NCBI GenBank assembly: GCA_946800325.1
Contig: OX326957.1
Span: 23,623,554-23,687,553 of the forward strand
Length of the DNA stretch: 64,000 bases
DNA from: Luzula sylvatica
Taxonomy: Eukaryota > Streptophyta > Magnoliopsida > Poales > Juncaceae
Reading direction: 5' to 3'
A program made the position numbers and the translations under genes. The notes under the pieces were generated by a model that saw only the letters and a list, made by a program, of their open reading frames with translations, did not search any database and was not told the DNA's origin. Of this stretch, positions 35,246 to 45,319 are shown one piece after another (within the stretch, counting starts at the first letter, position 1; every line of letters begins with the position of its first letter).

Positions 35246-38088
35246 CTAAGAGGGATAAAGGAGGGTTAAAGAGAAGGTTTAATTGAACAAAATTGATTGG
35301 AGGGGTAATATTGTTATTTAAATTATCATATGTGGATTTAATTAGTTTTAATATTTTAAATCATGGTTAATTTAACGCCAAACTAACAGATTGGATATAT
35401 TTGATATTTCTAGGTATTAATTGGATAATTTTGATAGAAATTGTATTTAGAAAGGATAAATATGATAATAATGATTTGAGAGGGACAAATTTGTTATTTA
35501 ATTGTTAAGTAGGGACAAATTTGTTATTTAATATTGGCTTCTTAACCGATTTATAAAGTCGTCTCTTGTAAATTTGACCTATTCATGAAATTTCATGATC
35601 TATCCATTTAATCCTCTAAAATAATCACCAATATATTAAGAAATTAATTAATATTTTATCAATTTCGTGTACTTTTCCATCTTACCGAATTTTCAAAACT
35701 CTAATCCTAATTTTTTTTTTTTTTTTGAGTAAATTCGGAGCGGGCTCAATAATCCTAATTTCTAGAAATGACATTTCCTATTCCACGAATTACTTGTACC
35801 TACAAACAAGAAGCCCAACCAATTATCTACAGTTTTACTTGCCAGAAAATCTATTAATACAGTTCGGAGGAGGAGGGTCAACTTAGAATTTTTCTTCTTC
35901 TTCTTTTTCTTCTTCCTCTTTTTCTTCTTCCATTGGTGTATGATCTGGTTCTCGAACGAAATAAAGAATATCATCCAAGAAAAATAACAGGTACTCAATT
36001 CTTTAGAACTGTTTGGCAATTGATTGTAACTTCTTTATACTGATTTGGCTTGTATGTGATTTGATCAGGGCAAGAATAGAAATCTCATAAATGTAAAAGT
36101 CGGTGAGTTGACTTTGTTTGGCACTCTTGATCAGAAGTGAACGAGTCAATACTAGAGATCTTGTTCCATTACATCTCTGGTTCTGAAACTAAATCGAGTT
36201 GTTCTTGGTCTATTCATAAGATCTGGTTCTTAATTATATATAGAGTTTCTACCAAGAGAAGGTACTTAATTGTTTGATATATTTTGAAAATTTTAATTCT
36301 TTTTCAGCTGATATCAAAGAATTGTTTGGTAAGATGATTTTGCATGCTCACAATTCGATATATGAGACTAATATATTCATAATAGGTGAGGTCAACGGGT
36401 TGACTTTGCATCTCATTCTTGATGAGAATTGGCGATTGTTGGAGATATGCTTCCATTAAAGGCTCCTGTTCAGGAACTAAATTGATGACTAATTTTTTCA
36501 CTTGTCAATTGATTTGTAATTTCTTCACGCAGATTATTTATGCTGCGATTGACCCTGTGCAAAGCAAAATTAAAGAAAAACAATTAAGCAAATAAATAAT
36601 AAGTAGGACAAAACACAAAAGTCAATAAGGTTTATCTGGTTAGTCACGAAAAATTTTCCTAATTTTTCTGAAGGTAGCATAGAGAAGATTTACAAGCCTG
36701 CTGCTCTGCTTTAATTATTTGGGTTTTCGGAGACATACAATTCTGGTGGGAAAACAAAACGGTTCAGAAAATTGTTCCAGTTGTACTCAAAGATCTTGCT
36801 AGTATCTTTCTACGTTCAGAGGACTTGGAAGTTTAATGTCAAATTCCAGTTGTGTTAAGGTAATTTGTATTATTTGTAGGTTTGTTAGATAAAATTATAG
36901 AATCCCAATAAATTTATTCTACATTGTAGCTATATATTGTGTATATAATTAGTCTCATGAAGAATAAAATTAGTCTCATATATCAAATGGAAGCATATCT
37001 CCAACAAAGTCAACCGTTATTCATATAACGTTCAACCGTTATTCAGCCGATATAAACGCTATCCAGTCGCAATAGCGGAACTATGACTGAATTTTTTTCA
37101 AAACACAATATTTCGCAACAAAGCATTGCGACGTTGTGAATACAATTTTTTTGCTGTAATTTCTGCAACCAGTGCCGCAATTTAAAACAACTGATAAAAA
37201 ATAATAAAATTATACATCATAATTCATATCACATTTACAATTCAAAATAATTAAAGAGTAACATCGAAATTTAATCAAGGAAAACTATAATTCAAAATTA
37301 TACACAATAGCATACAGTATTTTCAAATTTATAATTTTGAAAAGAACAATAACATTCGATATATATGTTTATGATTTATAAGTTATTTACATTTGGATTG
37401 GTAAATTATTTGCTAGAATAATATTTTTGTAAAAGTTAAGTATGATAGTTGTTTTAAGAAAAGTACAAATATAACATGCTGAGTATTATGTACTTTTCTT
37501 ATTATTATAATTTGTTTGTAAATAATAATAATTAAAATTGAAGTATTTAGATATTAAATATGATTTTTTTTTCATTGCAGTTTTTACATGAGATCTTCAC
37601 CAATTCAATTTAGAAAAAAATATCATGCATGAATTATACTAATATGGATGTCAAAATAAAGAAAAATTTAAAGTGAATATATTTGACAAATTATTAGATT
37701 TAAAGTTCTTAAAATATTAATAATATAAATTACACAAAAAATAATATATTGTTTCATGTTAGAAAATTATGTATATTTATTAATTGGATGTGAAAGTAAT
37801 GATATGTGTGAAATATTAAATACTAAAAAAATATTTATTAAAAGATAAAATTGTATGAGTTATGTGTGTCATCAAAAATTTGACAAAAACATTTTATATT
37901 ATACAATACTGACCAAATATTGACATAATATTGACATCAAGCGTGCAAATATAATCGTATGATTTAGAATAAAAATACCAAAGGTCACATGTGCTAAAGA
38001 GATGACTTAAGAGTTATTGTAAACTAATGATATACAAATACCTACATATAATATAATATGATCTTCAAAAAATTAAAAAAAAAATAAA

Positions 38089-38146
<58 letters not shown>

Positions 38147-38464
38147 GAAATTAATCAATATCACTACATCCCATATAAAATTAATGTACATGATAAATCC
38201 ACATCACAACTCCTGACTAATAATTATAATAAATTATAATGAAATGACTTCATGAGAAAACTTATCAGATAGGTACAACATAAGGAGACTGGTAAGTTGG
38301 ACCACAAAAAAAAAAAAAAAAAATGTTACTAAATTGATGTTCTTGAGTAGACTAAAGTCAAATATTGATCTCGACGTCACAAGGAAACATGTACAACTCA
38401 ACTATGAATTCGTATATAATTCACTCTTAAATGTACTCTTAATAATCTTACCAAACGAATATAT
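35246..38464. other. Long AT-rich intergenic region
   Basis: No gene supported. It contains a segment at about 35880-36200 related to 63120-63420 (ttcttcttccatt, then acatcatccaagaaaa-type sequence), inverted scraps around 36350-36470 and 36965-37010, and short aaccgttattc repeats near 37010-37045. From 37200 on it is mostly A and T. Confidence 0.5.
38096..38142. repeat. (AT)n microsatellite
   Basis: About 45 bp of pure AT dinucleotide repeat preceded by an A-rich run. Confidence 0.95.
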
Positions 38465-39808
38465 CCAAAAAAATGTGGCCCACATTTAAGAATGATTGGA
38501 CGCAACTAATTAACTCTTTTCATGAAGGAAACATAAATCTTGCCACTATCATTCTATCAACGAAGCATCCATCACATTATTCCTTAAGAAGGAGAGTGCG
38601 TCAATGTTAGGGGATTATCGTCCAATTAGTGTCATTTCCTCCTCCATTAAGGTTATAACAAAATTATTGATAAATAGGTTGCAATCCTTAATGTGCTCCA
38701 TAATTCACTCGAATCAAACCGTGTTTATCAAGAAAAATCAATAATTGATTCATATGCGGCAACACGCGAAATAATCAACTTCTACTCGAAAAAGAAGATA
38801 GCATCCATCAATCTAAAATTGATTTTCGCAAAGCGTTTGCTAACATATCTTGGTCCTTTATCTCGAAACTCTTTATTGCTAGAAACTTTCCAAATGCTTG
38901 GATTCGTTGGATTCAAAATATTCTAATCTCTTCATCTTCCTCTATAAGAGTTAATAACTCAAATTCCACCACCTTCCCTCACAAAAGGGGGCTTAGACAA
39001 GGTGACCCCTTGTCCCCTTTGCTCTTTAATCTAGCCATTGATGTCCTACAAGATATCATGAGAGTAATACAACCTCTACTTTCCTCCTCATTGGGCATAA
39101 GTGTCCCGACTATGCAATACGCCGATGACACCGTATTGACCTTTGAAAGACACCCGGATAACTTGAACATTGTGACATATGGTCTCCAATTTTTCACCGA
39201 GATAACCGGCTTAGATATTAATTGCGACAAAAGCTCATTCTCAACAATCAAAATCCCTAGTGAGTACATTCCAATGTTCTCTCAAACAAGGACCTCCCAA
39301 TTGATTACCTTGGTATCCCTCTCTCAAATACCGGTCATAAATAAGATACAAAAGCGACTTGCATCGTGGAAGAAAAAATGTTGTCCTTAGGTAGGTGGAT
39401 AACCCTCATAAAGTCTACCCGAAGAAAAAATGTTGTCCTTAGGTAGGTGGATAACCCTCATAAAGTCTACCCTAACCGCCATCTCTCTATATCTCATTCA
39501 AGTAACAAAATTTCCGAAATGGCTTCTAAACAAAATTTGGAAACAACGAATTGCAAGAATCTTCAGAAATAAAATCCGTAACCCGGAAACGATAGCTAAC
39601 AAAGCCATCCAAGACACCATCATATGGCACAACTACAACAGAAAGGTGGTCCTACAGTCGACCTAATAGGCTCTTAAGTTTAGATCTTACTTTCTATATG
39701 TTTTTTTTTTTTTGAAATATACGCTGTAACCCGGAGACCACTATAGTGACCTCCTCTCACTTATATATACAAACACTAGGCAGTTTTTTGTCTATTAAAA
39801 AAAAAACA
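38465..39808 (+). mobile_element. 5'-truncated L1-type LINE, decayed reverse transcriptase
   Basis: Translated blocks in shifting frames match plant L1 ORF2: FHEGNINLATI (about 38517), IIDSYAATREIINFYSKK (about 38740), RQGDPLSPLLFNLAIDVLQ (about 38995) and the catalytic YADDT (39118). It ends with a poly(A) tract near 39799. Frameshifts and a 52-bp duplication make it dead. I could not find a clear target duplication. Confidence 0.85.
39369..39472 (+). repeat. Perfect 52-bp tandem duplication in the LINE
   Basis: The unit beginning gaagaaaaaatgttgtcctt is at 39369-39420 and again at 39421-39472 without a mismatch. 52 is not a multiple of three, so it shifts the RT frame. It arose recently relative to the LINE. 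Confidence 0.9.
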
Positions 39809-40791
39809 ATCTATAATTGTTAAAATATTAAAGTTAGAAAATTTTAATTTTATTATAAAAAATTATACAATATATATGGGCATAAGATTCATGAACTAGA
39901 TATTTTAGCATTTATTTTAAATTTATTGGACAATTTTTTTTTATTTTATAAAATATTATGTGATATCACAATTTACTTTCTACATGGTTTATATTGAATA
40001 AATATGTGCCTTTTATTATATGATTCATAATTCATTGGTTGATTCAGTTTAATAGTTTTATTTGAATCAAAATGCATGCTAATTATTTCATTAGGCACTT
40101 CGTGAAATCTAGAAATGAATTCTTAAGCCAATTTTAGGCAAAATCATTTCTTTCGAGTAAAGTTCATATTTAAATAAATATCTGCTTGCCAATACTGTGA
40201 AGTTGGTATTCTTGATGAATACATCTAACATCATTAAATATGTTCAAATTTAGGATAATATATATTTATTCAATTTGGACCACATTTGAAATAAAATTTA
40301 TATGAAGAGATTAATTTTTTGATGACATCTTAATTTACTCAAATTTACATAATCATCTAAAAACAACACAAAATGTAAATATTAACTCCTTAATTAAATT
40401 ACTATTATAAAAAAAGCTCCTTAATTAAATTACCGATCAAAAGAGAGAAATAAATTATCAAACTTGTAGATTCGGACTTTGTAATCTCATTTAGTCTTAA
40501 TAAATATTAAACTACTTAGTTGACCAGTGAAATTAATCATAAATAATCGAGACGACTAGAATTATCAGTGTACAAATATTTGTACGTTAACCTGAGAAAT
40601 TCAAATTCACATCAGTTATACAAATTTAGCTCAACTAAAAAACAATATTTATTTTTGAACAAATTAAACTAGTCAGGTTATGGCTCTTTGTACGTACTAA
40701 CATGTTGTTGCCTTCTACATTTGACAGCTCGACGAAGAACACCTGAACAAAAATAAATAGTACGAGTTAGAACCAAGAAAGCATAAAAAAC
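39809..40791. other. AT-rich 5' flank of CNL-2
   Basis: No gene seen. Little similarity to the flanks of the other two CNL copies until the last 80 bp, where the acceptor-like motif appears. Confidence 0.5.
40696..40727 (+). promoter_or_regulatory. Putative branch point and acceptor of a 5'-UTR intron, CNL-2
   Basis: A perfect branch-point-like TACTAAC (about 40696-40702) sits about 24 nt before a pyrimidine-rich stretch ending catttgacAG (40726-40727), 65 nt before the ATG. Position and ACAGCT context match the other two copies. Confidence 0.45.
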
Positions 40792-42909
40792 ATGGCTGAG
40801 ACTGCTATTCTCGATGCCCTTAAAACCCTAAAGCTTGTTACTTCACAATCTGACCTTCTCTCTCTGTTTCCGGGACCTTATTCTGGTATGAAAAACATTA
40901 GCTATGATCTTAGAGCGATAAAAGATATTCTGAACGAAATAAATATGGTTGATCAAAATAAGGAACGTTTTCAAGCCTGGTTAATGGATGTACAGACTGA
41001 GGCATATAAAATTCATGATACGGTGGATGAATTTTTATATTTAGTGGGTCATGAAAAGTATGGGAGAATTATTTCGAAAAAAGAAAAGTATGGGGAAATA
41101 CGGTTCTATATAAGAAAACTTTTCAAAGAACACAAATCTTTGATTGCATTGAAACGAGTTACTTCCGAAATACAGATAGCCAGGGAAAATCTTCAGAGAC
41201 ATGCTGAGAAGAATCTATGGTTCTCCGATACAAGTGCTGGACTCGGAAAATCTCCTCATGATCCGAGTGAAAACTTTGAAGGCAGCCTCGATGTTTATGA
41301 GGGAAGTATGAAAAACCAAGTTGTCAGCAGAATGCTCGGAATTGAGAACCGGGTGGGGTGCTCTGATCATGGAGAAGTTGAAGAAACGGGTGGCATGTTG
41401 TCCTTGCGAGAGAAGAGTGAAGTTGACTTTAACTGCCTTCCTAGAAATCTAAAGAATTGTTTTTTGTATTGTTGTATGTTTCCAAAAAACCATCTTATTG
41501 CAAGAAAAAAACTAATCAGATTGTGGATAGCGGAGGATTTTATAGAAGAAAAGGGATTGAGCACATTGGAGGAAGTGGCCGAGGGGTATCTGGTACAGCT
41601 CGTAAATCGTGGCATGTTGCAATCGGTTAAGAAAAATACATTTGGTAGGATAAAGAGATGTCGAATGCATCATACATTTCGGGAGTTTGCAATATCTTTA
41701 TTCACGAAGGAGAATTTTGGTTTAGTGCACGGGGATGATGTGGAGAATTTTAGTTTAATTGTTGCTAGAACTCCTCGTCGGCTCTTTGCAGTAAAATCGA
41801 GCAATGAGTCCTGGCTTAAAAAAAATATGTCACAATTACGAACATTCTTATCATTCGATTCTTCACTGCTATTATATCCCTTGCTATCTTCGACCTTACT
41901 ACATTCTATGTATCTTTCCATTTTAGATCTAGAAGGATTGCCGATTATAACATTGCCAAAAACAATTGGAGATTTATTTAATCTTCGCTATTTGGGTCTG
42001 CGACGTACGAAAGTTAAGTCTCTGCCAAAATCAGTCGGGAGACTTTGCAATTTACAAACTCTAGATCTCGTGTTTTCTAATATTAAAAAGCTACCAGGCT
42101 GTATAACAAAGTTCAAGAAGTTGCGCCACCTCTTTGCTGAGGTAGAGAGTGATAGTACATATTTATCATTTCAGAGCAATGCTGGAATATGTATTCCCAA
42201 TGGCATGTTCTACTTTAAACACTTGCAAACTCTACAAGCATTAAAAGCAAATGCCGAGGTGGTTACAAAATTAGGTAATTTGAACCAATTAAGAAGTTTC
42301 CGAATATCCCATGTGAAAGAAAGCTATTGTCCAGATTTGTGCACGGAATTATCAAAAATGTCTTTTCTTTCTTTTTTAGATATTAATGCAAGTAGGGAGA
42401 ATGAGTTTCTCCAATTGGAACATATGTATTCACCACCTCCCCAACTTCAGAAGTTGAATCTCACTGGGCGACTGAACGAAACAATTTTTCAATCCCGGTT
42501 GTTCCAAATTTCCGGGAAAAACTTCCAAACATTATATCTTAGTTGGTCTCGGCTACAAAACGATCCTCTCCCAGCTCTGTCGTATTTATCGAACTTAACA
42601 CGCTTACACCTCAATAGAGCATATGATGGGAAACGACTAGTCTTTCGTGCAGGATGGTTCCCTAAATTGAAGGTTCTGATCTTGAAACAATTGCTTTCTC
42701 TAATTGATGTGGAAATGGAGAAGGACACCATGATGAGCTTGGAACGGATTAATTTGCGGTATATGGAACAACTTGAGGAAATCCCAAAGGGCATGGAACA
42801 AATAAAATCTCTTAAATTAGTGTACTGTCAAGCTCTATCATGTAATTTTTGGGGGTCGAAGAAAGAAGGAACCTATCAAATTGAGCATTTTAAATGCCGT
42901 ATATGCTAA
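40792..42909 (+). CDS. CC-LRR protein: CNL paralogue with NB-ARC deleted
   Basis: 705 residues, one open frame. An Rx-like N-terminal domain (about 1-150; IHDTVDEFLYL keeps the EDVID-like site) is followed by about 50 residues without counterpart in the other copies, then joins NB-ARC remnants at GGMLSLREKSEV (about 200-211). A second in-frame loss of about 28 codons leads straight to FNCLPRNLKNCFLYCC (RNBS-D, from 213). P-loop, kinase-2 and GLPL are all missing. MHD has become MHH (292-294). The winged-helix end and LRRs (from about 373) closely match CNL-1. It cannot bind nucleotide like a normal CNL; it could be a helper, decoy or dominant-negative form, or a pseudogene that happens to stay open. 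Despite two large deletions no stop has arisen. Confidence 0.85.
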   Translation: MAETAILDALKTLKLVTSQSDLLSLFPGPYSGMKNISYDLRAIKDILNEINMVDQNKERFQAWLMDVQTEAYKIHDTVDEFLYLVGHEKYGRIISKKEKYGEIRFYIRKLFKEHKSLIALKRVTSEIQIARENLQRHAEKNLWFSDTSAGLGKSPHDPSENFEGSLDVYEGSMKNQVVSRMLGIENRVGCSDHGEVEETGGMLSLREKSEVDFNCLPRNLKNCFLYCCMFPKNHLIARKKLIRLWIAEDFIEEKGLSTLEEVAEGYLVQLVNRGMLQSVKKNTFGRIKRCRMHHTFREFAISLFTKENFGLVHGDDVENFSLIVARTPRRLFAVKSSNESWLKKNMSQLRTFLSFDSSLLLYPLLSSTLLHSMYLSILDLEGLPIITLPKTIGDLFNLRYLGLRRTKVKSLPKSVGRLCNLQTLDLVFSNIKKLPGCITKFKKLRHLFAEVESDSTYLSFQSNAGICIPNGMFYFKHLQTLQALKANAEVVTKLGNLNQLRSFRISHVKESYCPDLCTELSKMSFLSFLDINASRENEFLQLEHMYSPPPQLQKLNLTGRLNETIFQSRLFQISGKNFQTLYLSWSRLQNDPLPALSYLSNLTRLHLNRAYDGKRLVFRAGWFPKLKVLILKQLLSLIDVEMEKDTMMSLERINLRYMEQLEEIPKGMEQIKSLKLVYCQALSCNFWGSKKEGTYQIEHFKCRIC

Positions 42910-42944
42910 GCCACGCGCATATAGATACTGGATTGAGATGAAAA

Positions 42945-43168
42945 GTAAGTCCCTACAATAATTTCTTTTTCCTTTATTTTAGCATTTCACATTGAATTCA
43001 TATTATTAATGCAGTATTTGTTTCCATGTCCTTTTACTCTAGTAGCTAAGTTTGATAGAGAATTTTTTTCTTAATGTAATAATTTTTGGTGCATCTGATA
43101 GATTTAAAATTTTTTTTTAATTAACGAAAAAGCGTTAATGATAAAATATGATTCATTTGTCATTGTAG
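42945..43168 (+). other. Predicted 3'-UTR intron of CNL-2
   Basis: Donor aaaa|GTAAGT at 42945 and acceptor cattgtAG at 43167-43168 (224 bp) are homologous in position and exon flanks to those of CNL-1. The donor starts 35 nt after the stop, as in CNL-1. Confidence 0.6.
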
Positions 43169-43256
43169 GTCTCTTGACAAGCTTAGTATGCTATTGGGGT
43201 ACTTGCTGTGATGAACAATGTTTTTGCTTGGTTGTGTTTGTTTTGAGTGTGCTTTC

Positions 43257-43262
43257 AATAAA
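43257..43262 (+). terminator. Candidate poly(A) signal of CNL-2
   Basis: AATAAA follows a T/G-rich stretch about 90 nt into the predicted terminal exon. Plant poly(A) signals are loose, so this is a candidate only. Confidence 0.4.
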
Positions 43263-43453
43263 TTTCAATTTGTAAGGTGAAATGTTTTTCTGATTTGACA
43301 ATGGTTTGCTTGTTTCCTATATTTTTCATTTGCAGAACTTCCATATGGTTGGATTTGGAATCTGCATACTTGACTTGTTTGCTGGTTTTCCATATTTACT
43401 TGTATATCTGAATGGGTTGAAACGTGATGTGTTTGATTATTATTTGTAATTGT

Positions 43454-43490
43454 ACTAGTATAGTTCCGGCGCTTCGCTGCGGCCCAGTTA
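43454..43490 (-). mobile_element. Possible Helitron 3' end
   Basis: Read on the minus strand, a GC-rich imperfect hairpin (ccgcagcgaagcgccgg) is followed about 7 nt later by CTAG then T, the layout of a Helitron 3' terminus (hairpin, CTRR, insertion before T). The opposite TC end was not found, so this is tentative. Confidence 0.3.
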
Positions 43491-43929
43491 ATTTATTTTT
43501 TATATTAAAGACATCAATATAAACAATCCAACAATTATATACGAAAAAATAATACAAATAAATAAACAAAACTTATTTGTACAACATTGATCATCCACGC
43601 TCTATAATTTAATATTTATTGTTCAACTGCACATTCAATAAAAAGTTTTAGAAAATTAAGAAGGCCAAGCTTATTTTGAAATTATATATCGGTCCACAAT
43701 AAATTAAAATATATCATTACATAGATACTTATATTGCAATATCTTAAGAGCCTTGACAGATGGCACCCAATTCTCATCTTTGTTGTAAGTAAGCGTGAAA
43801 AAGTCATAAATATATAGAATATTTATTTCAATGAAAATCACAATGAATTTTGTTAGTTATGGATGAATGAGAGGAGGGTAATTTGGTAATTTCACAGACC
43901 TCGGCCAGGAAACATTCCATGATTTTAAT

Positions 43930-44262
43930 TGCATGATCGATTGCAGGGTTCGTATATACACCATTATTCTCTTCATACAAAGGAGGAGCCATATTCAAAT
44001 CCTCTATTCTCTGTCGCTCCGATATAATCTAACAAATGAAATTAATTAAAGAAACAAACAAATCTCAGCTTCGAGTTGTTCGAAAATTTGCAGCACATTC
44101 TTCTGATACCTCCTCTCGCATTCAACCTTTCAAAACCAATTAATTATGTCCAATTGCAAATATTTAGAATGTAAAATAATAACAGGGAATACAATAGATG
44201 CTTACGACAGAGATGAGTTTTTCGTAAGTGTTTCTTTGTTGATCGGCTTCGACACAAGCCAT
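43930..44262 (-). pseudogene. Unrecognised gene-like fragment (possible exons)
   Basis: On the minus strand an ATG at 44262 opens MACVEADQQRNTYEKLISV (to 44206) and runs into GTAAGC, a donor-like site. After a likely intron, VECERRYQKNVLQIFEQLEAEI (from 44126) and then ISERQRIEDLNMAPPLYEEN (upstream of 43950) read openly. I could not find a consistent second donor. It looks like a captured or decayed gene end, perhaps carried by a Helitron; I do not recognise the protein. Confidence 0.3.
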
Positions 44263-45319
44263 TGCAAACGAAATAATCAATTTTGAAGTTGTCCTCAAAA
44301 TATTCCATAATAGAAGACTAACACACATAAATTCCTCTATTTTCTAAAAAAAATTCAAAATGCTAAAAGTCAAGTCCAACACCTTAATAAAATCTATGAA
44401 CTTTGATTATTTGAGTGCTATTGGAAATTCGATTTGAATTCATTTTTGAATCCGTAAACCAACATTGTTTTGCTCCATAAGTAAGGTAATTTCAGAAGTA
44501 AGGTAATTCCGTTTTGTAGTTTTAAATTGATTATATTTAGTTTAAAATTGATTTTGCCCCCTTTTACTACTAAGATTTGTAATCACCTCTTGCTTATTAA
44601 TCATATATTTTGATTTCTCTAGGAGTTTTTACATATTTGGAAAGAAGGAAAACACCTGATGAATTACTTTATACGTCAGTGGTATTTCTTTCTCTTCAAT
44701 CAGTAGTATTTCTTTCTCTCTTTTTTGATTGAATTTGAAATCATCTTTTGAAATACTATTAATTAATTTAATCATCCTGCCAAGTTGAGTGTATTATTTT
44801 ATACCACAATTTCTAATTCAATAGTATCTATGTTGTCTGTTTTGTTGCAACTACAGTTTAATTAAGATGAGTTCATTTAATTTTGATTGGTTTATTTAAT
44901 TTTGTAATCTAAATAAAATATGTATGTGGTGCATAATTTGTTAGGATCTGATGATGAGATCAGAAATTTAATGCTATGTTAACCTAAATTTAATGCTATG
45001 TTAATCCTTGAGGTAATTTGACTTTAAATTCGATTCTACATTTTGTTTTTACAATTCACTTTTTTATTTGATATTTACTGTTATATTATGTTATTAGGAT
45101 CAGATAAGCAGGTCTGGAGGGCAAAAGATAACATTTATGGATTCTATTTGTGCCATCTTCAAACAAGTTTGAGAAAAAAATTGAATTAAAATGAATCTCA
45201 AGTTAATTGCTCAATGAAAGATTAATCGAAGTAATTAGGTAGTGAAGACAAGAGGCAAATGAGGGCGAGAGGATCTCCTGGAAATTAAACATGAATTAAT
45301 TAGGCCAAGAAGCCGTTTA
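44263..45319. other. AT-rich intergenic DNA before the satellite
   Basis: Only short local duplications are seen, such as the cagtggtatttctttctctt / cagtagtatttctttctctc pair near 44676-44720. No gene supported. Confidence 0.4.

Noticed and set aside
40792..42909. CNL-2's missing NB-ARC explained as an unannotated intron
   Set aside because: The missing sequence is absent from the DNA; the reading frame is continuous across both junctions.
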